Below, piece by piece: positions 25,424-33,391 of a stretch of 64,000 nt of DNA. The notes beneath the pieces are model-generated. The model saw nothing but the letters and a program-made list of their open reading frames with translations. It made no database searches and was not told the origin of the DNA. The stretch is from Paenibacillus sp. FSL R5-0341 (GTDB lineage: Bacteria > Bacillota > Bacilli > Paenibacillales > Paenibacillaceae): NCBI RefSeq assembly GCF_037975235.1, contig NZ_CP150241.1, forward strand, positions 5,270,001 through 5,334,000, given 5' to 3'. The translations under genes were made by a program, and so were the position numbers. The number at the start of each line of letters is the position of its first letter. Position 1 is the stretch's first letter.

Positions 25424-28400
25424 CTAGTTTACAATCTCAACCTCATCCGGGCGATACACGCCATTCAGCTTTCCGGAAGCATCTGTGGCAAAAAGAACCG
25501 AACGATTTTTCTCCAATTGGAACGAGTACGATACACCTGTACGTTGATCTCTTACGTGAACCTCATGGTTCAAGGCAAACTCCGATACGAATACATAGAG
25601 ATTCCCTTTTGGAAAACTCAGCTTCCGCCCGTAGATTCCTGCGACATCCCCGCCAGATATCCATTCCAACTCCTGTTCGATGCCAGCAATCTCAGTGGCA
25701 TAACGATACAATTCAGCGAGTGGTTCATCCCGTCCGTTTAACTCGAGCGGCAGTGGGGTCCAGATTAATTGCCCTTTGCCCAAAGGCAGAACGTGTACTT
25801 CATCTGGTGTACCATTATCGCCATGAAGCAACGTCTCCTTCGCTACCTCGGCGATACGACGCCGTCCATAGGTCACCCGGTGATTCACGCCATTAATATT
25901 CAGCAATTCCTCCCGCTGCACGTTACCCAGACTGCGTTTGCCTACGATATGATCGGCCCGGTCACTTGTTTTCCAGTATGCGTCCAGTCCCAGTGGTCCG
26001 GTAATCAGCAGACTCGTCCCTTCCTTCTCGGCGAACGTGAGCAATTGATACAGTGCAGCGCTGTCCATATTGTGCGGACTCGGTACGATGATCAGTTTCG
26101 GTGGCTGCTGCTCCAACGCTTCCAGATGATATTCGGATAACGCACGGAACGGCAGTTTCAGATCATAGGACATCACACGGGTCAGCTTCGTTGTCGCATC
26201 ATAGGCCAGGGCACGGTTGGAGAAGTCATTGGAATACGGGAACACCACTGCAATATCCTCCAGCTGGCGGTCTTCAAAGAGATCACGAATGCCATGCATG
26301 AATCGGCCAAAATCATAAGACACATCCGCCTCTGGCTTCTCCGTACCATCTGCACGAAGGGCTCCGATATGAGACTCATTGGCATTATCCATATAAAAGT
26401 TGGTGTTCCAGATCCATTGCACCGCTCCTGCACCGCCTGTCGAGAAAGCATAGGCGTACTTGCGTTCGAGAATGCCACGAAGCTCTTCCTCCGTACGCTT
26501 GGCTCGCCCATCGGGGGTTTCCACGTACATGATGCCCGTCTCCTGAATGAGATTGGGCTTATGAGGCGTTTTGGCGAAAATACCGTCCCAGATCAGATCA
26601 TCATTCAACCACCAGGAATGCACGGTTGTGTAGTCCACTTCACGTTCATAGAAGAAAGGTGAAGGACGCTGCGCACCAAGGGCTTCATCCTGCCCCACGG
26701 TAACCAGATGATTCGGTACCAGATCCTTGATCGTACCTACAAGCTCTCTAGCCCAACCATTGTGCATCTCCATAGAGAAGAGACAGTAATCAAGCCAGCG
26801 CGTTCCTTTTTTGGCCTTGTGCATGTCCTGTACATCAAAATTAATCTCTTCCGGCTCCGGGATCACCGCGGCTGCAAAGTTGGGAAGCTGCTTCGGTGAC
26901 ATGTTCCATGCCTCCTGCAACGCTTCAATCGTCTGATGCCGCTGCTCAAGCCAAGCGATATAAGCCTGCTGTTCATACAAATCCCTCGCCGAGCGTGGGC
27001 CAGCTGAGAAGATACGCACCGGATCAAACATCGATGGCTCGTTAATCAGATCCCAGTCCACATGCGTTGTGTGCGTGTGACGACTGACAATGCTTCGGAT
27101 GAAACGTTTCTGTGCCTCGACACTCTGCGGGTCCAAATACGGATTCGTGCCTTCCCATGTCTCCGGTGTAAAGGAGAAAAAGGTGAATGTGACCTGCAAG
27201 CTGTGGCGTTTCGCCGTTAAAATAAAGGCATCAATGGCACGAAGCACATCCTCTGCCATATGTCCGTCCACCTGCATCATGTTGCGATAGGCGGTCCAGA
27301 TTCCCGTGCGAATCCAGTTGATGCCGGCTTTTGCCATCTGAGCCATGTCTCGATCCCAGACATCCGCATTGGGCAGAAATAAAAATTTCCGTGCCACATC
27401 CGAGGTCATGTAGGTCATACCCACAACAGGCAGAGGACGTCCATCTTTTACAAAATAGTCCCTGCTGCGGGTAATCACTTCCCCTTCTGCCAGCAATGCG
27501 GCATCTTGTCCCCAGAAGCCTTGACGCAAGGTTCGAACTTCTCCATCAGGTGCCTGCGCGTGGCATACGATCAGATACAACCCACTTTTAATGGAAACCG
27601 GGAGAAGTATACGTTCGAAACGCTGCTCACCGGAAAGTTCCATCTCTAGTTGATGGCTCCATACCGTTTCCGTCGTGCCACTTGTGCGATCCTCATGCTC
27701 GACCGTTATGTCGAATGTCCACAGCTCAGACGTTGTACGCCTGCTGCCTGCACGCTGTAAAATCTGGCCTTGAAGTGTAAGTACAGCCCGTTCATCTGGA
27801 TCATACGAAGCGTAATTCGTTTTCAGGGATAACTCGGTTACACCTTGCGCACAGAATTGCGCCCACTTTACAATCTCGACAGCACCATCCTGAGTCCAGA
27901 ATGCGGGGGTCAGCGGCAGATGCACAAACATCCAGCGTGAACCAACAAAAGTCCCGCGGGAGTTTTCCCACAGAACGACCGGAGCGGCGATGCTGCGTCC
28001 ATCCTTGCTCATGCCACGAAGTAATGGATAAATCTGCGTACTCATGGGGCCGGATGAACCCATCTGGTGAGGCAGATCACTTGTTTTGGTTGTATGTGGA
28101 ACCAGATTCCATGTATCTGAAATCTCGAAAATCCCCTCTTTACCAGCAAGAAGCGGGATATATTCAGATGACGTGTACGATTGCACGTTGGCAGCAGATA
28201 CGTTCAATGCCTCATGGATATAGAGTTCCTGATGATACGCGGTCTGCTCTGACTCTACAACCCATGCCTCATTTTCATATCGAACCGGACGTTTGAAGGG
28301 TGCACCGCCAACACTGATCAGGCTCCCTCCCTGATGCAGATAAGCTGCAATCTCCATCCATGCGGATTTGGGGAAATAGGGTGCGTGCAGATTCACTAGA

Positions 28401-28576
28401 CATCCTTCACCTGCTGTAGCGTTCAAAGCCTCTGCAAGTTCATCAGCGTTTACAACAGTGATCTCTTCGACTGCTTTCCATGTATTCAGAGCCTGCTCCG
28501 TTGGAAAAGCGCCATCCACTGGAAACGCAGGATCAGCGAAGATAATCAGCTTTTTATTATTAGGTTGGATACTCAT
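25424..28576 (-). CDS. Large clan GH-A glycoside hydrolase, candidate beta-mannosidase
   Basis: A 1050-aa cytosolic enzyme without signal peptide. The N-terminal 240 residues look like a flavodoxin/amidotransferase-type fold. A TIM barrel follows with DWDLINEPS (acid/base Glu513) and PNLIQETGIM (nucleophile Glu679), the clan GH-A pattern, and then a second amidotransferase-like domain (PPKLIIVPSP..., about 770-950) as in GH42, with a small beta domain at the end. In this locus the step not covered by other genes is cleavage of the Man-beta-1,4-GlcNAc core. A GH164-like or GH5/GH42-like beta-mannosidase is therefore my inference, and beta-galactosidase is the alternative. The start overlaps the GH125 stop as ATGA. 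Confidence 0.75.
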   Translation of the reverse strand: MSIQPNNKKLIIFADPAFPVDGAFPTEQALNTWKAVEEITVVNADELAEALNATAGEGCLVNLHAPYFPKSAWMEIAAYLHQGGSLISVGGAPFKRPVRYENEAWVVESEQTAYHQELYIHEALNVSAANVQSYTSSEYIPLLAGKEGIFEISDTWNLVPHTTKTSDLPHQMGSSGPMSTQIYPLLRGMSKDGRSIAAPVVLWENSRGTFVGSRWMFVHLPLTPAFWTQDGAVEIVKWAQFCAQGVTELSLKTNYASYDPDERAVLTLQGQILQRAGSRRTTSELWTFDITVEHEDRTSGTTETVWSHQLEMELSGEQRFERILLPVSIKSGLYLIVCHAQAPDGEVRTLRQGFWGQDAALLAEGEVITRSRDYFVKDGRPLPVVGMTYMTSDVARKFLFLPNADVWDRDMAQMAKAGINWIRTGIWTAYRNMMQVDGHMAEDVLRAIDAFILTAKRHSLQVTFTFFSFTPETWEGTNPYLDPQSVEAQKRFIRSIVSRHTHTTHVDWDLINEPSMFDPVRIFSAGPRSARDLYEQQAYIAWLEQRHQTIEALQEAWNMSPKQLPNFAAAVIPEPEEINFDVQDMHKAKKGTRWLDYCLFSMEMHNGWARELVGTIKDLVPNHLVTVGQDEALGAQRPSPFFYEREVDYTTVHSWWLNDDLIWDGIFAKTPHKPNLIQETGIMYVETPDGRAKRTEEELRGILERKYAYAFSTGGAGAVQWIWNTNFYMDNANESHIGALRADGTEKPEADVSYDFGRFMHGIRDLFEDRQLEDIAVVFPYSNDFSNRALAYDATTKLTRVMSYDLKLPFRALSEYHLEALEQQPPKLIIVPSPHNMDSAALYQLLTFAEKEGTSLLITGPLGLDAYWKTSDRADHIVGKRSLGNVQREELLNINGVNHRVTYGRRRIAEVAKETLLHGDNGTPDEVHVLPLGKGQLIWTPLPLELNGRDEPLAELYRYATEIAGIEQELEWISGGDVAGIYGRKLSFPKGNLYVFVSEFALNHEVHVRDQRTGVSYSFQLEKNRSVLFATDASGKLNGVYRPDEVEIVN

Positions 28577-29892
28577 AACAGGCCATCCTTCATGGATCTA
28601 TAGACCAACTGGGAGAACAGGCTGTTGGACCATGCAAACCATTTACGTGTAAAAATCGTCGGATCATCGGCATGGAAGCCTTCATGCATATAACCTGTAT
28701 CTGCATCTGTCGCTTCAAGCATGCGAATAATCTCCAGTTTCTCCTCGGCAGACTGCGCAGTCAGTCCTTGCATGGACAAGCCCATATGCCAGATGTAATC
28801 GGGCGGAGTGTGCGGGCTACCGATTCCTTTGGCAACCTTGCCCTCATAATAGAACGGGTTCTCTTTGCTCAGAGCAAAGCGGCGCGTATTCTGGTAGATC
28901 GGATCATCCGCTGTGACGTAACCCAGATATGGAATGGACATGAGTCCCGGTGTACCCGCATCGTCCATGAGACAGTGGTTGCCATAACCGTCCGTCTCGT
29001 ACGCATAGATCGGTCCAAATTCGGGATGACGATAAATACCATACAACTGAATGCCGTGATCCACGTCCTGCTCCAGATCCTTCAATTCCTGCAAGAATTC
29101 CATATCCCGGAACACCCACTCGGCAAACTCCTGCATCTGACGCAGAGCGACAACCGCGAACATGTTGCCAGGGATATTGTAGTGGAAATCGCAAGCATCA
29201 TCACTGGAACGGAAGCCGGACCAGATCATGCCCGTGTAATTGACTGGCATACCTTTTCCGTGATTGCGCAGGGAGTCTGTTGGGATACCGTTATTCCGAG
29301 TAAAGCGATATGGAGATTGTTCCATGTGATGCTGTTCGACTTTGAATAGATCCACGATTTTACGCATCGCTGCCTTGAAGCTGGAATCAAAAATATCGGT
29401 CAGCTCGGTTTCCTTCCAATATAGATAGGCCAGGCGTACAACAAAACATAATGAGTCAATCTCAAATTTGCGTTCCCACACCCAAGGTGACATCTCGGTC
29501 TCGTCCGTGGTGTTCCAGTGCCAGTCGTTCGCTGTCTCATTGAAGGCATTGGCATACGGATCAATGTGAACATACTGGATATGACGTTTAATTAACCCGC
29601 CAATAATGCGTTGCAGGTCCTCGTCTTCTTTGGCAAACGGAATGTAATGTACCACCTGCTCCACGGAATCACGCAGCCAGGAAGCCGGAATATCTCCTGT
29701 GATAACAAAAGTCGTACCGTCCTCCATCAACTTCGTTGTTGTTTCAATGGTGTTAGGAAAGCAGTTTTTGAATAATTGAAGCAGCTTTGGTCGGTGAGCC
29801 AGTTTCTGTTCCGCTTCTTCGAGCACGGCCTGAATGGATTGTGGCAACGCGACGGGCGGCATTGGTATTTTGGGTAATCTGAACTGTTCCAT
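28573..29892 (-). CDS. GH125 exo-alpha-1,6-mannosidase
   Basis: An inverting, metal-independent exo-alpha-1,6-mannosidase of 439 aa that removes the alpha-1,6 branch of N-glycans. The GH125 signature VITGDIPASWLRDSVEQVVHY is present near residues 63-83, with HIDPYANAFNE, WERKFEIDSL and DDAGTPGLMSIPYLG further on. No signal peptide, so it acts on imported glycan. The ATG at 29892 has AAGGAG 12 nt upstream, and a TTG at 29916 would place the ribosome site inside the gene. Its stop overlaps the next start by 4 bp, a sign of translational coupling. Copy F of the repeat lies just upstream. Confidence 0.92.
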   Translation of the reverse strand: MEQFRLPKIPMPPVALPQSIQAVLEEAEQKLAHRPKLLQLFKNCFPNTIETTTKLMEDGTTFVITGDIPASWLRDSVEQVVHYIPFAKEDEDLQRIIGGLIKRHIQYVHIDPYANAFNETANDWHWNTTDETEMSPWVWERKFEIDSLCFVVRLAYLYWKETELTDIFDSSFKAAMRKIVDLFKVEQHHMEQSPYRFTRNNGIPTDSLRNHGKGMPVNYTGMIWSGFRSSDDACDFHYNIPGNMFAVVALRQMQEFAEWVFRDMEFLQELKDLEQDVDHGIQLYGIYRHPEFGPIYAYETDGYGNHCLMDDAGTPGLMSIPYLGYVTADDPIYQNTRRFALSKENPFYYEGKVAKGIGSPHTPPDYIWHMGLSMQGLTAQSAEEKLEIIRMLEATDADTGYMHEGFHADDPTIFTRKWFAWSNSLFSQLVYRSMKDGLL

Positions 29893-29948
29893 GGATGAGT
29901 GCAACTCCTTAAACAAATTGAATGGTGTAGCTATAAAGAAACAAAAAA

Positions 29949-30138
29949 TTTACACAGGACCACTGCGCGGTCAGAAATATCCTCCGATCGCTGTTATCCC
30001 CAGATTTTTTTGATTCCCTTTTCTAAAGGGTAAAATCTGAGGATAGGGTATGCTTCCGATGTAGCTTTCTTTCAGAAAGCTTTGAGGCGAACGCTTCGCT
30101 TCTTCTGGTTATTTCTGTCCTCTCCGTTAACGTGTGAA
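29949..30138 (+). repeat. Family 1 element, copy F, inside the glycan operon
   Basis: Ends TTTACAC and GTGTGAA, the core TTATCCCC stem, the AGCTTTC/GAAAGCT hairpin and the right arm ATTTCTGTCCTCTCCG. It fills the only long gap (288 bp) in the run of hydrolase genes, between GH38 and GH125, and could form a large stem in the mRNA. Confidence 0.85.
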
Positions 30139-30180
30139 TAAAGAGCTGGACATATATAGCTCGAAATATTTCAAAAAGGT

Positions 30181-33100
30181 TTACCGCAGTAGCACGGTTT
30201 GTATTTGGTAAGGTCTAAAAGATAGTGTAATCTGGCCATGGGTATGAGCCAGTGGTTGGACCGGTTCTTCCAGTGCGTTAGAGTGATAGGCTTGCTCAAA
30301 GGCATGCGGCCATTGCAATGTGATGTTTTCGCGTTTGCCTGATGATTCATAGAAACGAAGGACTGTTCCGTGCCCATCCTCTGCCATTTTGACCGTATCG
30401 AGAATGACGTGATTACTATTAAAGTTAATCCAGGAGCCTGTTGCTGGGCGTACAGGTGCGGCATTTGCATTTGTGGTTGCAGTTGGATCGCCTTCGGCTC
30501 CTGCGCTTTGTTGTACTTGATCCCTCTGCCCCATCTGTTGTACCTGCTCCGTCTGTTGCCCTTGGTTCACCTGCTGTACCGTCACCTCATGATTCAGTTC
30601 GGCAGCCTGACGTACGGTGTGTGCAGTTCGCCAGTCTCCGTCATGTGGGTATAGGGAATACGTGAATTCATGTTCTCCCAGATCAGCCGTGCGATCCGGC
30701 CATTTGGGTGCACGAAGTAAGGACAAACGAATCGTGCTTCCTTGCACGTCGTACCCGTACTTGCAGTCATTGAGCAGGCTCACGCCGTATCCGTATTCGG
30801 ACACGTCCGCGAAGCGATGTCCACACACTTCATACTGGGCTTGTTCCCAGCTTGTGTTGCGATGCGTCGGACGTTCCAGTGCACCAAATGGAATCTCAAA
30901 TGTCGCTTTGGAGGTCACCACATCAATTGGGAAGCCAACTTTCAGAAGTTTGTGATTCTCGTTCCAGTTCACCTGTGTCTGGAAGTCAATTCGCCGTGAG
31001 TCATGATAAAAGACGATATCTTGTGTGATCACCGATTGATGAAGCTTCCAGCGGAAGCGCAATACATCCTTCGTTGTACCCGCCAGCACCAGCTTTTTCT
31101 CCAACAGCTCCACTTCGCCAGCAATCTGCTCTTCATAACGACTGTCGATATCCCATGCATCCCAGAGCGTCGGACGATCATGGAAGAAGTGAAGTTGATT
31201 GCCCCGTTCACCCGGCTTCAACATCTCACGCTCTGCGGTTTTATCCCACAGGCGGATGATCTCCCCACATTCATTGAACTGCACATGATATAAGGCAGTA
31301 TCCCATGTATCTTTAAAGGTTGGTTGTGCGGCAAGGTTCTTCATTTCCCGTACATTCGTTTCCCTTGTATTTTCCGGTACCAGCCAAATCGTTTTATATC
31401 CAAACGCAGGTATGTCTGTCACGAGAATGGACATGCTGCCATCCTCCCGATCCATTCGCAGGCGCTGGCCTTCTTCATCAATCCCGTAGCGATCAAAGCC
31501 ATCCTGCACAGGAAGTTGAACGACTGCACTCCGTTTCCAGCCCAAGCTGTTGAACACAACATAGGCCACGGAACCTTCTGGCCCCTGTGTGTTGATACCG
31601 GTTGTTAATGCTGCAACGCCTTGACTCAATCCAGTTCTACCCAATTCGAATACCTGTACATATTCCTCATTCGAAGTGACGTAGGATTCCGTAATCGCCG
31701 ATCCCGGTATAATATCGTGGAATTGATTCAGCAAAATTAATTTCCAGCCGTCATGCAGCGCTGAACGCACTTGAGCTTCGGCGTCCGTCTCCATATCTGG
31801 TTGAGCGAGTGTATTCCACAGCTCAGCTTCACGATACAGAACCTCCGCTTTCCGATTGTTGCGCTTGTTACGCGCATGTGTCGTGTAGGTTCCCCGGTGT
31901 AACTCCAGATACAGATCACCATGCCACTTCGGAAGTACAGGCTGTTCTTTTTCGATTCCGGCAAAGAAAGCTCCAGCTGAGCTATATCGACTTGCAGGCT
32001 GCCCAACCATCAGGTCTGCGCGATCCACATACTCCAGCATCTCGCGTGTTACCCCGCCTCCGCCATCTCCGTGTCCGTATAGAAGCATATGCTCCGGATG
32101 AGCCGCTTTCTCACGGTAGGACTGCCAGTGATCATGAATGTCCTTCGGCAACGTATGCTCGTTAACACCATGATTGAGGTAAGACAGAATTGGTGTGCCG
32201 TCAATGCCCACCCAGTGGAAGAGATCGTATGGAAATACATTCGTGTCATTCCATCCGAGCTTCGTCGTCATGAAATATTCCACATTGCCATGCTTCAAAA
32301 TCTGCGGCAAGGAGGCACAGTACCCAAACGTATCCGGTAGCCATTCAATCTGTGATGTTTTGCCAAACTCCTCCATATAGAAACGCTGACCATATAACAT
32401 CTGGCGAATCAGGGACTCCCCACTCGGAATGTTCAGATCAGGCTCAACCCACATGCCGCCCACCAGTTCCCAGCGGCCTTCTACAATCCGCTGCTTCACC
32501 CGCGCGTACAGCTCAGGGTCATGCTCTTTCAAAAATGCATATAACAAAGGTTGGCTTTGGGAATACACATAGTCGGGATATTCATTCATGAGTGCATCCA
32601 CGGTGGAGAAGGTACGGCTCGTTTTGCGTACCGTCTCACGTACAGGCCACAGCCAGGCAATATCAATATGGGACTGTCCCACCATATGCTCCAGACCTTC
32701 CACGTTGCCGCCAATCTCACGCACATGATGCTTCAGATTATTCTCAATCTGACGAATACCCTCTCCCTGCTCAATCTCTTCTGCTGACATGCCTACAAAT
32801 TGATCCATCGCACGATACACCAGTTCTAACAGGCGAACCCGCCTGAAGTCACTTTCGGGCAGCAGCACAGCTGAATCACGCACAATAATAACGGTGTACA
32901 TCAGACTGCGAACCGCTTCATTGGGTCTCACCAGCAGGCTCGTAATTGATGTGATCGGCGGCTGAATAACCGCCTGTTGATTCAACGGGTCTACAGGTTC
33001 AGGTACCGGATCAAACATCTCAATCTCAAGTTCCGGAGTGGTTCCGACTTTGGATGGATCGAGTGTGACGTAGGTATGATTGCGGTCAAGTCCCTGATAG

Positions 33101-33387
33101 GAATGTCCATTCACCCGCAGCAAACCTTCGCCTCCGGTTTCAAATACAAGTCCATAAGGTGCTTGCTGCCATGTTGTAGGGACCTCCAAACGTGTTCTAA
33201 AGAAATAAGTCGTTCCCTGTTTGCTCGGAAAACGCTCAAAATCTTGCCCTTCCGGGTACTCACCCTGATTCTCATACTGTCCTGGCACATTATAATAAGC
33301 GCGGGTAATGTCCCAACTGCGCAGTTGTAATTGCTCCAGCCACTGATGTTCGGACAACTCGCGAATAAATCGTCTGATACGTTCCAA
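30181..33387 (-). CDS. GH38 alpha-mannosidase, cytosolic (Man2C1/AMS1-like)
   Basis: A second, larger GH38 enzyme of 1068 aa with an N-terminal beta domain of about 230 residues before the catalytic barrel, as in yeast vacuolar and animal cytosolic alpha-mannosidases that trim free oligosaccharides. Catalytic motifs are GQSHIDIAWLWP (zinc His and Asp), WLPDTFGYCASLPQ (nucleophile Asp) and LNQFHDIIPGS. A Gln-rich low-complexity stretch at about 935-983 interrupts the C-terminal domain. The start is TTG at 33387, with GGGAGG 9 nt before it; that site lies in the last codons of the GH3 gene, 4 bp upstream, so the two are probably coupled. Confidence 0.92.
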   Translation of the reverse strand: MERIRRFIRELSEHQWLEQLQLRSWDITRAYYNVPGQYENQGEYPEGQDFERFPSKQGTTYFFRTRLEVPTTWQQAPYGLVFETGGEGLLRVNGHSYQGLDRNHTYVTLDPSKVGTTPELEIEMFDPVPEPVDPLNQQAVIQPPITSITSLLVRPNEAVRSLMYTVIIVRDSAVLLPESDFRRVRLLELVYRAMDQFVGMSAEEIEQGEGIRQIENNLKHHVREIGGNVEGLEHMVGQSHIDIAWLWPVRETVRKTSRTFSTVDALMNEYPDYVYSQSQPLLYAFLKEHDPELYARVKQRIVEGRWELVGGMWVEPDLNIPSGESLIRQMLYGQRFYMEEFGKTSQIEWLPDTFGYCASLPQILKHGNVEYFMTTKLGWNDTNVFPYDLFHWVGIDGTPILSYLNHGVNEHTLPKDIHDHWQSYREKAAHPEHMLLYGHGDGGGGVTREMLEYVDRADLMVGQPASRYSSAGAFFAGIEKEQPVLPKWHGDLYLELHRGTYTTHARNKRNNRKAEVLYREAELWNTLAQPDMETDAEAQVRSALHDGWKLILLNQFHDIIPGSAITESYVTSNEEYVQVFELGRTGLSQGVAALTTGINTQGPEGSVAYVVFNSLGWKRSAVVQLPVQDGFDRYGIDEEGQRLRMDREDGSMSILVTDIPAFGYKTIWLVPENTRETNVREMKNLAAQPTFKDTWDTALYHVQFNECGEIIRLWDKTAEREMLKPGERGNQLHFFHDRPTLWDAWDIDSRYEEQIAGEVELLEKKLVLAGTTKDVLRFRWKLHQSVITQDIVFYHDSRRIDFQTQVNWNENHKLLKVGFPIDVVTSKATFEIPFGALERPTHRNTSWEQAQYEVCGHRFADVSEYGYGVSLLNDCKYGYDVQGSTIRLSLLRAPKWPDRTADLGEHEFTYSLYPHDGDWRTAHTVRQAAELNHEVTVQQVNQGQQTEQVQQMGQRDQVQQSAGAEGDPTATTNANAAPVRPATGSWINFNSNHVILDTVKMAEDGHGTVLRFYESSGKRENITLQWPHAFEQAYHSNALEEPVQPLAHTHGQITLSFRPYQIQTVLLR

Positions 33388-33391
33388 AATC

